Source: Micromonospora parva (GTDB lineage: Bacteria; Actinomycetota; Actinomycetes; Mycobacteriales; Micromonosporaceae). Taken from it: a stretch of 64,000 nt of DNA. The notes under the pieces are model-generated. The model saw only the letters and a list, made by a program, of their open reading frames with translations, did not search any database and was not told the DNA's origin. The translations under genes were made by a program, and so were the position numbers. Positions 18,351 to 26,380 of this stretch are shown in pieces. Location: positions 310,001 through 374,000 of the forward strand of contig NZ_JNZS01000009.1 of NCBI RefSeq assembly GCF_000718515.1, in the 5' to 3' direction. Every line of letters begins with the position of its first letter. Positions within the stretch are counted from its first letter, which is position 1.

Positions 18351-19565
18351 TCAGCGGATCTGCATCCCGGAGATGGCCCGGGAGATGACCAGTCGTTGGA
18401 TCTCCGAGGTGCCCTCGAAGATGGTGTAGATCTTGGCGTCCCGGTACCAGCGCTCGACCGGGTGGTCACGCAGGAAGCCGGCCCCGCCGAGCAGTTGCAC
18501 CGCCTTCTCGGTGACCGAGACCGCCACCTCGCCGGCCTTGAGCTTGGACATCGAGCCCTCGCCGGCGGTGAACGGGCGGTTGTTGCGGCCCATCCAGGAG
18601 GCCCGCCAGACCAGCAACCGCGCCGCGTCGATCTCCATCCGCATGTCGGCCAGCGCGAACGCGACCGCCTGGTTCTCGATGATCGGGCGTCCGAACTGGA
18701 CCCGGTCCTTCGCGTAGTCCAGCGCGTACTCGTAGGCGGCGCGGGCCACGCCGAGCGCCTGGGCGCCGACGGTGGGTCGGGACAACTCGAAGGTGCGCAT
18801 CGCGGCCTGTCCGCTGGCCCGTTGCCCGGAGCGGGCGCGCGCCAACCGTTCGTCGAGGGCGTCCTTGCCGCCGAGCAGGCAGCGGCCGGGGACGCGTACC
18901 CCGTCGAGGAAGACGTCGGCGGTGTGGGACGCGCGGAGGCCGAGTTTGCGCAGCTTACGGGTGGCGGCCAGGCCGGGGGTGCCGGGCGGTACGACGAACG
19001 CCGCCTGGCCGCGCGAGCCGAGCGTGGGGTCCACCGAGGCGGTGACCACGTGCACGCCGGCGATGCCGCCGTTGGTGGCGTACGCCTTCTGGCCGGTGAG
19101 CACCCACTCGTCGGTGGCCTCGTCGTAGACGGCCCGGGTGCGCATCGCGCCGACGTCGGAGCCGGCCTCCGGCTCGCTGGTGCAGAACGCGGCGACGGCC
19201 GGCGAGTCGACGTCGCCGAAGCACTGCGGCACCCACTCGACCATCTGGTCGGGGGTGCCGGCGCCGTAGATGGCGGCGACGGCGAGGGAGGTGCCGAAGA
19301 TGCTCAGCCCGATGCCGGCGTCACCCCAGAAGAGTTCCTCGCTGGCGATGGGTAGGGAGAGCCCGGTCGGGTCGGCCCAGCAGGTGGCGAGGAACTCGAA
19401 GCCGTAGAGGCCGACCTTGGCGGCTTCCTGGATCACCGGCCACGGGGTGTCCTCGCGTTCGTCCCACTCGGCGGCGGCTGGGCGCACGACCTCGGCGGCG
19501 AAGCCGTGCACCCAGTCGCGTAGATCCCGCTGTTCCTCGTTCAGGTCGAGCGAGAACTCAGCCAT
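18351..19565 (-). CDS. Acyl-CoA dehydrogenase
   Basis: FAD-dependent flavoenzyme of beta-oxidation, 404 residues. The FAD-contacting CTSEPEAGSDVGAM and QKAYATNGGIA motifs and the C-terminal RDAKIYTIFEGTSEIQRLVISR, which carries the catalytic Glu of short/medium-chain enzymes, are all present. It lies one base downstream of the SCP2-domain gene and is co-transcribed with it from the TetR-controlled divergent promoter. Substrate chain length cannot be set from motifs alone. Confidence 0.92.
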   Translation of the reverse strand: MAEFSLDLNEEQRDLRDWVHGFAAEVVRPAAAEWDEREDTPWPVIQEAAKVGLYGFEFLATCWADPTGLSLPIASEELFWGDAGIGLSIFGTSLAVAAIYGAGTPDQMVEWVPQCFGDVDSPAVAAFCTSEPEAGSDVGAMRTRAVYDEATDEWVLTGQKAYATNGGIAGVHVVTASVDPTLGSRGQAAFVVPPGTPGLAATRKLRKLGLRASHTADVFLDGVRVPGRCLLGGKDALDERLARARSGQRASGQAAMRTFELSRPTVGAQALGVARAAYEYALDYAKDRVQFGRPIIENQAVAFALADMRMEIDAARLLVWRASWMGRNNRPFTAGEGSMSKLKAGEVAVSVTEKAVQLLGGAGFLRDHPVERWYRDAKIYTIFEGTSEIQRLVISRAISGMQIR

Positions 19566-19566
19566 G

Positions 19567-20019
19567 TCAGGCCTTGGGGATGTCGAACAGGTTGGCGATG
19601 TTGGCGGCGAGGCCGAGGTCGCCCTTCGCCTTCAGCTTGCCGGTCATGAACATCATCACCGGGTTGGCGCCACCGGAGACGATCTTCAAAAACTCGACCG
19701 GGCCCATGGTGAGGCTCAGCTTCGGGTCGTGCTGCGGGGTCTCGTTGACGACGCAGGTGCCGTCGGCGATGACCACCTCGTAGGTGTCGCTGCCGCCGTC
19801 GGGCCGCCCGGTGATGATCCAGTGGATGACCGCGTTGGTGGAACCGGCCCGGTCGGCGCGGAACAGCGACGGCATCCGACCGAACACCTCGCCGAGGACC
19901 TTGTCCCGCATGTCACCGGACATCACCTGGGCGATCTTGTCGTCCGGGGTGGACTTGACCAGCTGGGCGAACTCCTTGGGGCCGACGTTGGCGAAGGTGG
20001 CCGGGTCGAAGTCAGTCAT
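19567..20019 (-). CDS. SCP2 sterol-binding domain protein
   Basis: A 150-residue single SCP2 domain: a hydrophobic-tunnel fold that binds lipids or acyl-CoAs. Visible family landmarks are the GSTNAVIHWIITGRPDGG core strand segment, DPKLSLTMGPVEFLKIVSGGANPVMMFMTGKLKAKGD, and a C-terminal LFDIP. It may present substrate to the dehydrogenase encoded immediately downstream. ATG has GGAAGG ten bases upstream. First gene of an operon reading away from the TetR gene. Confidence 0.88.
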   Translation of the reverse strand: MTDFDPATFANVGPKEFAQLVKSTPDDKIAQVMSGDMRDKVLGEVFGRMPSLFRADRAGSTNAVIHWIITGRPDGGSDTYEVVIADGTCVVNETPQHDPKLSLTMGPVEFLKIVSGGANPVMMFMTGKLKAKGDLGLAANIANLFDIPKA

Positions 20020-20043
20020 CAGGTGCGCCTTCCGAAGATTTGG

Positions 20044-20073
20044 CTACTCGCGCGTAACCCTACGCACGAGTAG
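20044..20073. promoter_or_regulatory. Tandem palindromic operator between TetR and SCP2 operon
   Basis: Arms CTACTCGCGCGTA and TACGCACGAGTAG pair with one mismatch over a four-base spacer. It can also be read as two 14-base near-palindromes 16 bases apart, each like CTACTGGCGAGTAG found at 30443-30456. It sits 14 bases before the TetR start and 25 bases before the SCP2 start, where a repressor would block both. Confidence 0.7.
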
Positions 20074-20086
20074 GTATGCTCGCAAG

Positions 20087-20725
20087 GTGTCCACCGTTCC
20101 CGCCTTCAAGCGCCTGCCACGCGCCGTCCGCGAGCAGCAGATGCTCGACGCGGCCGTCAAGGTCTTCTCCCGACGCGGCTTCCACGCCGCCAGCATGGAC
20201 GAGATCGCGGAGGACGCCGGCATCTCCAAACCCATGGTCTACGCGTACCTGGGCACCAAGGAGGAGCTCTTCGTCGCCTGCCTGCACCGGGAGGGCACCC
20301 GGATGATGCAGGCCATCGCCGGGGCGGCGGCCCCCGACCTGCCAGCCGACGAGCGGCTCTGGCGCGGGCTGAGGGCGTTCTTCGGCTTCGTGGGCGCGCA
20401 CCGGGACGGCTGGGCGGTGCTCTACCGGCAGGCCCGGGGCGAGCAGCCGTTCGCCGGCGAGCTGGCCACCATGCGGGCCCGGCTGGTCGATGTGGTCGCC
20501 GGGATGCTCGACCACGCGCTGCGCGCCGAGGGCCGCGAGATCGCCGCCCTCGACCTGGAGGTCGTCGCGTACGCCCTGGTTGGCGCGACCGAGTCGCTGG
20601 CCGACTGGCTCGCGGACCACCCGGACGCCGACCCGGAGAAGACCGCCACCCGGATGATGAACGTGGCCTGGCTCGGTGCCGCCCAACTCCTGCACGGCGT
20701 CACCTGGCGTCCGCCGGTCGACTGA
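20087..20725 (+). CDS. TetR-family transcriptional regulator
   Basis: A 212-residue one-component regulator. The N-terminal helix-turn-helix reads AVREQQMLDAAVKVFSRRGF then AASMDEIAEDAGISKPMVYAYLGTKEELFVACL. The C-terminal ligand domain is all-helical, and acyl-CoA is a plausible ligand given the neighbours. The GTG at 20087 is preferred since the HTH begins right after and the palindromic operator lies directly upstream; translation may be nearly leaderless. The 3' end overlaps the converging DedA gene by 26 bases. Likely represses itself and the divergent SCP2-dehydrogenase operon. Confidence 0.87.
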   Translation: MSTVPAFKRLPRAVREQQMLDAAVKVFSRRGFHAASMDEIAEDAGISKPMVYAYLGTKEELFVACLHREGTRMMQAIAGAAAPDLPADERLWRGLRAFFGFVGAHRDGWAVLYRQARGEQPFAGELATMRARLVDVVAGMLDHALRAEGREIAALDLEVVAYALVGATESLADWLADHPDADPEKTATRMMNVAWLGAAQLLHGVTWRPPVD

Positions 20726-21368
20726 CGGCCCCGGCGCGGACCGCGTCGCCGCCCGACTCGTCGGCCCGCGCCGCACGCCGTCGACGCCCGCGGAGCCAAC
20801 GCACCACCTCGACGACCACCGTCACCGTCAGCGCGAGGCCCAGACCGAGCAGGAGCCCACGCAGCGGGTCCTGCTCGAAGGCCAACCCGCCCAGATAGCC
20901 GACCAGCGCCGAGTAGAGCCCCCACGACCCGGCGGCGAGCGCGTCGAAGGCCAGAAAGCGTCGCCGGGGATAGTGGACAGCGCCCATGGTGAGGGTGACA
21001 GCGGTCCGGCCGCCCGGCACGTAGCGGGCCACGGTGAGGATCAGCCCGCCGCGCGTCGCGATTCCCCGCCGGGCCCGGTCGACCGCGGCCCGGCGTCGAC
21101 TTCCGGGCGGCAGCCGGTCGAGCAGCCGCGCGCCACCGCCCCGTCCGATCGCGTACGAGACGTGGTCGCCGACCAACGCCCCGGCGGCGGCCACCAGGAC
21201 CACCGCCGGCAGGTACGGCGCGCCGGAGGCCGCGAAGACTCCAGCGGTGATCACCGCCGTCTCGCTCGGCACCACCGGGAAGAAGCCGTCGAGCACCGCG
21301 ATCGCGAAGATCGCCAGGTACACCCAGGGCGAGGACATCGTCTCGTGCAGCAGGTCGAGTAGATCCAT
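20700..21368 (-). CDS. DedA-family membrane protein (copy 1)
   Basis: A 222-residue integral membrane protein of the DedA/SNARE-associated (VTT) family; characterised members flip undecaprenyl phosphate or phospholipids. Landmarks are FFPVVPSETAVITAGVFAASG in the first re-entrant segment, GDHVSYAIGRGGGARLLDRLP, and RYVPGGRTAVTLTMGAVHYPRRRFLAFDALAAGSWG with the conserved arginine and glycine signature. ATG at 21368 starts at MDLLDLLHET. Together with the paralogue at 23354-23971 it brackets a two-component system. Confidence 0.88.
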   Translation of the reverse strand: MDLLDLLHETMSSPWVYLAIFAIAVLDGFFPVVPSETAVITAGVFAASGAPYLPAVVLVAAAGALVGDHVSYAIGRGGGARLLDRLPPGSRRRAAVDRARRGIATRGGLILTVARYVPGGRTAVTLTMGAVHYPRRRFLAFDALAAGSWGLYSALVGYLGGLAFEQDPLRGLLLGLGLALTVTVVVEVVRWLRGRRRRAARADESGGDAVRAGAVSRPADAR

Positions 21369-21538
21369 GATCCTGATGCTGGTGGGAGCGGCGGCTGCCG
21401 CCATCGGCCAGTGGTCAGCCGGGCCCCACTACTTAGGTCGCATCCGGCCCCGACGGCGGGTAGGGGTCATCCCTCACGCCACCCCGGTCTGGCCGCGCGG
21501 GACGCCTCGATCCGGCCGCCGAGCCCTAAGCTCGCAGC

Positions 21539-22690
21539 GTGGCCTCCAGCGCCGTCGCCGTCCGGCGGGCCGTCCAGCGGTACGCCTCGGTGCTGCTCGC
21601 CGTCACCGTCGCGGCAGCCGTCTGGGCCAGCTCGACCGGCGACATCGGCGTCCGCTCCCCGCTGCCGGGCGTCGTCGCGTTCGTCCTCGCGGTCGCCTCG
21701 GGTTGGGCCGCCGGCATGATCCGGACGCGCCGCTGGCCGTTGTTCCTGGTCGCGGCGGTCGGCTGGCTGGTGCTCGCCGCCGCTGCGGCCGGGGTGGTCG
21801 CCTCGTACCAGGCGGGCCTGCGGCTGCGCGGTCGACGGCTCGCCGGCTACCTCGCCGGTGCGGCGGTGGTGCTCGCCGGTGGGGTGCTGGTCGGGCTGGA
21901 GGTGGGCGGCACCCGCCGGATCACCACCGCCACCAGCGGCAACGTGCTGATCCTCGCCGCCGGTCTGGTCGGGCTTCCGTTGGTCTTCGGCCTCTGGGTG
22001 CGGGCGCGCCGGGACACCCTCGCCGCACTGCGGGACCGGGCCGAGCGGCTGGAACGCGAGCAGGAGGCCCGCGCCGACCAGGCCCGTGCCGAGGAGCGGA
22101 CCAGGATCGCCCGGGAGATGCACGACGTGGTGGCGCATCGCGTCTCGTTGATGGTGGTGCATGCCGGCGCGCTGGAGGTGACCGCCGTGGACCCGGCGAC
22201 AGTCGAGGCCGCCGCGCTGATCCGGACCACCGGGCGGCAGGCGCTCACCGACCTGCGTGAGGTGCTGGGCGTGCTGCGACAGGCCGGCCCGGCCGTGCTG
22301 CCGGAGCGCGGACTGGACGCGCTGGACGAGTTGATCGGGGAGTCCCGGGCTGCCGGGCTGCGGGTGTCCCGGCAGGACGAGGGTGTGCCGACGGCGCTAC
22401 CGGCGACCCTGGGGCGTACCGCGTACCGGGTGGTCCGGGAGGCGTTGACGAACGTGCGCAAGCACGCCGCCGACGCCGAGACCGTCGTGGGCCTGCACTA
22501 CCTGCCGGACGGGCTGGAGGTGCTGGTCCGTAACGGTCCGTCCGAGGGTGGGACGGCGCTGCCCGGTGCCGGCCAGGGGTTGCTCGGGCTGCGTGAGCGG
22601 GTGGAGTTGCTCGGCGGCCGACTGGAAGCCCGGCCCGCGGACGGCGGCTTCCTGGTTCGGGCTCTGATCCCGCTGGCGGATGCGGCGTGA
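21539..22690 (+). CDS. Sensor histidine kinase (NarL/DesK-type, HisKA_3)
   Basis: A 383-residue membrane sensor. About five hydrophobic helices occupy residues 10-165, with no large outside loop, so it may sense the membrane itself. The dimerisation/phosphoacceptor helix reads RTRIAREMHDVVAHRVSLM with His195. The ATPase domain has the N-box REALTNVRKHA (Asn near 305) and G-box GAGQGLLGLRERV. The gene starts at GTG with only a weak ribosome site, possibly leaderless. Its stop overlaps the response-regulator start by four bases (GTGA). Confidence 0.9.
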   Translation: MASSAVAVRRAVQRYASVLLAVTVAAAVWASSTGDIGVRSPLPGVVAFVLAVASGWAAGMIRTRRWPLFLVAAVGWLVLAAAAAGVVASYQAGLRLRGRRLAGYLAGAAVVLAGGVLVGLEVGGTRRITTATSGNVLILAAGLVGLPLVFGLWVRARRDTLAALRDRAERLEREQEARADQARAEERTRIAREMHDVVAHRVSLMVVHAGALEVTAVDPATVEAAALIRTTGRQALTDLREVLGVLRQAGPAVLPERGLDALDELIGESRAAGLRVSRQDEGVPTALPATLGRTAYRVVREALTNVRKHAADAETVVGLHYLPDGLEVLVRNGPSEGGTALPGAGQGLLGLRERVELLGGRLEARPADGGFLVRALIPLADAA

Positions 22691-23328
22691 TCCGGGTGGT
22701 GGTGGTCGACGACGAGCACCTGGTCCGTGCCGGCCTGCGGCTGATCCTGGAGGCGGCCGAGGACATCACCGTCGTCGGTGAGGCGGCCGACGGTGCCGGC
22801 GCGGTGGAGCAGGCGCACCGGTTACGCCCCGACGTGGTGCTGCTCGACGTGCGGATGCCGGGCGTCGACGGGCTGACCGTCGCGCCCGAGGTGGTCTCCG
22901 CCGGACCGAAGGTGATCATGTTGACCACCTTCGACCTCGACGAGTACGTGCACCGGGCGTTGCGGGCCGGGGCGGTGGGATTCCTGCTCAAGGACACCCC
23001 ACCCCGCGAGCTGGCCGCCGCCGTCCGGACGGTGGCGGCCGGGAACGCGATGCTCGCCCCGACGGTGACCCGGCGCCTGATCAGCTCGTTCGCCGAGCGT
23101 GGTCCGGCCCGTCGGGAAGCGGCCCGGCAGCGACTCGCGCCGCTCACCGCGCGCGAGCTGGAGATCGTCCGGGAGGTGGCGCGCGGGCTCGGCAACGCGG
23201 AGATCGCCAGACAGCTGACGATGAGCGAGGCCACCGTGAAGGCGCATGTCAGCCGGGCGCTGGCGAAACTCCAGGCGGGCAACCGGGTGCAGCTGGCCAT
23301 CCTGGTGCACGACGCCGACCTGCTCTGA
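22687..23328 (+). CDS. LuxR/NarL-family response regulator
   Basis: A 213-residue partner of the kinase just upstream. The receiver domain has the acidic pair at 8-9, phosphoacceptor Asp54 in VVLLDVRMPG, Thr in IMLTTFDLDEYV, and Lys near 106 in FLLKDTPP. The C-terminal GerE-type helix-turn-helix reads LTARELEIVREVARGLGNAEIARQLTMSEATVKAHVSRAL. Since the DedA genes flank it on the opposite strand, they are candidate targets; this is inference from position. Confidence 0.92.
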   Translation: MIRVVVVDDEHLVRAGLRLILEAAEDITVVGEAADGAGAVEQAHRLRPDVVLLDVRMPGVDGLTVAPEVVSAGPKVIMLTTFDLDEYVHRALRAGAVGFLLKDTPPRELAAAVRTVAAGNAMLAPTVTRRLISSFAERGPARREAARQRLAPLTARELEIVREVARGLGNAEIARQLTMSEATVKAHVSRALAKLQAGNRVQLAILVHDADLL

Positions 23329-23353
23329 CGAACGGCAGGCCGATCCGGCCCGG

Positions 23354-23971
23354 TCAGTGGCGGGCGGCGGCGCGGCGGTGCGCCCGGTGCCGCAGCCACC
23401 GGACGCCCTCGATGCCCAGCGTGACGATCACCGAGAGGCCGATCCCGGCGAGGACGCCCTTGACGGGGTGGCGTTCGAAGGCCAGCCCACCGAAGTAGCC
23501 GAGCAACCCGCAGTACAGGGCCCAGGTGACCGCCGCGATCGCGTCGTAGAGCAGGAACGACCGGCGGGGATACCGCACCGCGCCCATGGTGAGGGTGACC
23601 GCGGTCCGGCCGCCCGGCAGGTACCGGGAGGTGGTCAGGATCAGCCCACCGCGTCGGTCCAGCGCGCGGCGCGCCCACTCGGAGCTGGCCCGTCGGCGGC
23701 TGCCGTCGGGGAATCCGGCGAGCCGGTTCGCGCCGCCACCGCGCCCGATGGCGTACGACACGTGGTCGCCGGCACAGGCGCCCACCGCGGCGGCGACGAT
23801 CACCGCCGCCAGGTTGGGGTTGCCGCTGGTGGAGAGCACGGCGGCGGTGATGACGGCCGCCTCGCCGGGCACGGCCGGGAAGAACGCGTCGACCGCCGTG
23901 AGCCCGAAGATCAGCAGGTACACCCACGGTGAGGTGACCAGCTGTCGGAGCAGGTCGAGCGCGGAATCCAT
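23354..23971 (-). CDS. DedA-family membrane protein (copy 2)
   Basis: A 205-residue paralogue of the protein at 20700-21368. It shares TSPWVYLLIFGLTAVDAFFP, GDHVSYAIGRGGGAN and RYLPGGRTAVTLTMGAVRYPRRSFLLYDAIAA at clearly homologous positions. Four to five membrane helices and a basic C-terminal tail (RWLRHRAHRRAAARH) are visible. It converges on the response regulator with 25 bases between stops. The two copies probably arose by duplication around, or insertion of, the two-component system. Confidence 0.88.
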   Translation of the reverse strand: MDSALDLLRQLVTSPWVYLLIFGLTAVDAFFPAVPGEAAVITAAVLSTSGNPNLAAVIVAAAVGACAGDHVSYAIGRGGGANRLAGFPDGSRRRASSEWARRALDRRGGLILTTSRYLPGGRTAVTLTMGAVRYPRRSFLLYDAIAAVTWALYCGLLGYFGGLAFERHPVKGVLAGIGLSVIVTLGIEGVRWLRHRAHRRAAARH

Positions 23972-24042
23972 GTCCCCATGCTCGCCGGGTACGACCCGCC
24001 CGGTGGCCGAAGCCGCGGGATCACCCCCACCTCTCCCCGCGC

Positions 24043-24112
24043 CGATCTTGCACTTTGTGCCTGGACCAAACCCTGCAAGTGCCGCATAACGACAACCGAA
24101 AGTGCAAGATCG
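24043..24112. repeat. Long palindrome of the GATCTTGCACTTT type
   Basis: Perfect 14-base arms (CGATCTTGCACTTT and complement) enclose a 42-base loop that itself holds a weaker TGCAAGTGC copy. It lies in the gap between the second DedA gene start and the PurA-like operon end. Structurally like the other long intergenic palindromes here but with different arms. Confidence 0.7.
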
Positions 24113-24152
24113 ACGGGTTGGGGGCGGGGCGGGGTTGGGTTGGGCGGGTGGG

Positions 24153-25415
24153 TTAGGCCGTGCGGGCCAGGGCCTGTGGGGCGAGCAGCGGGCCGTGTGG
24201 GGTCTTGTTGTCGGCGGTGGGGCCGTGTGAGGTGAGCACCACCGGTGTGTCCAGCTCCGCGCCTACCGCTGCTGGCCAGTCCTGCGGCGCTTCGTCGTAC
24301 AGCGGGCGGGAGCGCAGCAGGCGGGCGGTGAGCGCGGCCTGCCGGTCCAGGTCACCCGGTGGGCCGGGGGTGAGCCGGTCGGTCGTGTCGTAGCGGCGGC
24401 AGATCCGTAGCCCGGGGCCGGCGAGGTCGAGGTGGGTCAACGCCAGGCCGTCGACACCGCCCGCCGCGGCGAGGGCGTACCGGTGGGCGACCGCGTCGAA
24501 GTGGCCGAACCGGAACCTGCCCTGCCACGGGTTGGTGCCGTTGTGCCGGTCGGTGAACGGCAGCGCCGGGTCCTCGGTCACCAGCGGGCCGGCCCCGTGC
24601 CGGGTGGTGACGACGCGCAACACCCCGATCCGGGTCACGTCGCCGGGCCGGCCCGCCTCGGCGAGCAGACTGTCGACGTTGGCGAACGTGGTGGTGCTCC
24701 AGGTGGTGTACGGGTGAAAGCCGTGCCACTCGTCGAGCAGCACCCCCTGCGCACCCTCGAAGACGCAGGTCCCGGTGCGCAGCGCCCCGGCCAGCCAGCT
24801 GCTGTCGACGATGGCGACCCGCCCGGCGAACCCGGTGAACGCGGGCAGGCAGTCCTCGATCGGTGGCGCGTCCAGCGGGCCCAACTCGGCGGTCAACCGG
24901 TCCCGCAGGACGGTCAGCCGACGGCGCAGCAGTGCGGGGCTGTGGCAGTCGGCGACCCGTGGCGCGTCGTCCGGGTGGGCGAGACCGTACGCGACGGCCT
25001 CGCCCACCCCCAGCCCGCAGGAGCCGTGCCGGTCGGCTCCCCGGGCGATCTCGCGGGCCCGGTTGGCGGCCCGGTGGTACGGGGTGGCGAGCAGCGCGTC
25101 CCCGTCGACGGTCAGCCGGTCGAGCGCGTCGGGCACCCCGACCGTGGCGAGGTGGTCGGCCTCGGCGGCCAGCGCCAGCGGGTCCACCACCACGTGCCGG
25201 GACAGGTGCGTACGCACACCCGGATGGAACGTGCCCGCCCCGAACTGCGCGAACGTGTGGTGCCGCCCGTCGCGCAGCACGACGTTGTGCGCCGCCTGCG
25301 CGCCCCCGTTGAAGCGGACCACGGTGTGCACTCCACGGGTGGCGCAGAGCCAGTCCACGACAGTGCCCTTGCCGGCGTCGCCGTAGCCGAGGTCGACCAC
25401 CGCCACATGGTTCAC
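24153..25415 (-). CDS. Divergent adenylosuccinate synthetase-like enzyme
   Basis: A 420-residue PurA paralogue, last gene of the NrtR-like operon. Aligned by eye with PurA at 11491, it keeps the fold landmarks: GYGDAGKGTVVDWL with catalytic Asp13, FNGGAQAAHNVV with the catalytic His (about 43), VVVDPLALAAEADHL, FEGAQGVLLDEWHGFHPYTTW and TTRHGAGPLVTED. It differs where substrates are chosen: guanine-recognising TKLD is THLD, the aspartate loop [11 protein letters not shown] is [23 protein letters not shown] is GSCGLGVGEAVAY, and the P-loop Glu and second Lys are Ala and Thr. It is probably a synthetase acting on another nucleotide, amino acid or NTP. The GTG overlaps the vWA stop (GTGA). Confidence 0.8.
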   Translation of the reverse strand: MNHVAVVDLGYGDAGKGTVVDWLCATRGVHTVVRFNGGAQAAHNVVLRDGRHHTFAQFGAGTFHPGVRTHLSRHVVVDPLALAAEADHLATVGVPDALDRLTVDGDALLATPYHRAANRAREIARGADRHGSCGLGVGEAVAYGLAHPDDAPRVADCHSPALLRRRLTVLRDRLTAELGPLDAPPIEDCLPAFTGFAGRVAIVDSSWLAGALRTGTCVFEGAQGVLLDEWHGFHPYTTWSTTTFANVDSLLAEAGRPGDVTRIGVLRVVTTRHGAGPLVTEDPALPFTDRHNGTNPWQGRFRFGHFDAVAHRYALAAAGGVDGLALTHLDLAGPGLRICRRYDTTDRLTPGPPGDLDRQAALTARLLRSRPLYDEAPQDWPAAVGAELDTPVVLTSHGPTADNKTPHGPLLAPQALARTA

Positions 25416-26371
25416 AGCCGGGTCACCCCGCCGGTGGTGTCGCGGAACGCCGGCAGCGTCGACACCTCGGCCCGCCGTCCCCGGCCCAGGCGGGCCAGCG
25501 CCTTCGACACGGTCCCGGTGGCCGTGGAGCCGGCCCGGTCCAGGTGGCGGAGGCCCTCGTCCAGGTCGATCGCCTGTTCGCCGAGGCCGATGGTGAGTGC
25601 GATGGTCTCGCAGACCGCGTCGAGGTCGTCGAGGACGACGGCGTTCTGCCCGAGCAGGTCCCGCCAGAAGTCGAGCACCGTGGCGTTGCCGGCGTAGTGG
25701 CTGCCGGCGGGGAGCAGGTAGTAGGTGTCCCAGCGGCTGGTCACCTCGTCGACGACCTGCCGCAGCGGCACGTCCTCGGCGAGGTTGTCGCCGGTCAGGG
25801 CGGCCACCTCCCGGGCCTTCACCTGCGGGTACGCCAGCTCGTCGCCGATGATGAACAGGTAGCCGCGTCGACCGCGCTTCTCCCAGTTGTCGGTGACGGT
25901 GTGCCGGGCCATGAAGTACATGGCCAACTCGTACGACTCGCTCATCTGCCCGCCGCCACCGCCTTCGAGGACGATCCGGCCGAGGTCGTCGTCCATCCGG
26001 TTGTCCGACTCGAACTGGCCCACCTGCAACGGCACCCGGTCGCAGGTGGCGTCGCCGATCGCGCCGAACATGATCTGCGGGTCGCTGGCGTACCCCTGCC
26101 GTTGCAGCAGCCCGAGCAGCTGCGGCAGCTTGGTCTGCAGGATCCGTGGGACCGTGCGCATCGAGCCGGTCACGTCGAAGAGCACGGCGACGGGCGTCGA
26201 GCTGGGGTGTTCGGCGGAGTCGCGGCTCTCGCGCATCGCGTCGCGGGGGTCGAGCGCGGGGTGCACGGTGCGCGCTCCGCTGTCGCTGTAGGAGAAGGCG
26301 CTCTTGCCGGTGGACCGGCGGTAGCGGTCGGCGGCGTCGTACACGTCGGTGGACCAGATTCCACTGCCCAT
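25412..26371 (-). CDS. von Willebrand factor A-domain protein
   Basis: A 319-residue cytosolic protein. From residue 61 it forms a vWA-type Rossmann fold: VAVLFDVTGSM carries the metal-ion-dependent adhesion site residues Asp66, Thr68, Ser70, and a later GRRGYLFIIGDELAYP strand and turn supply the rest. A poly-Gly loop (LEGGGGGQMSESYELAMYFMARH) is also notable. No signal peptide or membrane segment is seen. It stands third in the four-gene operon, nine bases after the pseudokinase gene and overlapping the PurA-like gene by four. It may be a scaffold or a chaperone-like partner. Confidence 0.78.
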   Translation of the reverse strand: MGSGIWSTDVYDAADRYRRSTGKSAFSYSDSGARTVHPALDPRDAMRESRDSAEHPSSTPVAVLFDVTGSMRTVPRILQTKLPQLLGLLQRQGYASDPQIMFGAIGDATCDRVPLQVGQFESDNRMDDDLGRIVLEGGGGGQMSESYELAMYFMARHTVTDNWEKRGRRGYLFIIGDELAYPQVKAREVAALTGDNLAEDVPLRQVVDEVTSRWDTYYLLPAGSHYAGNATVLDFWRDLLGQNAVVLDDLDAVCETIALTIGLGEQAIDLDEGLRHLDRAGSTATGTVSKALARLGRGRRAEVSTLPAFRDTTGGVTRL

Positions 26372-26380
26372 GACAGCTCC

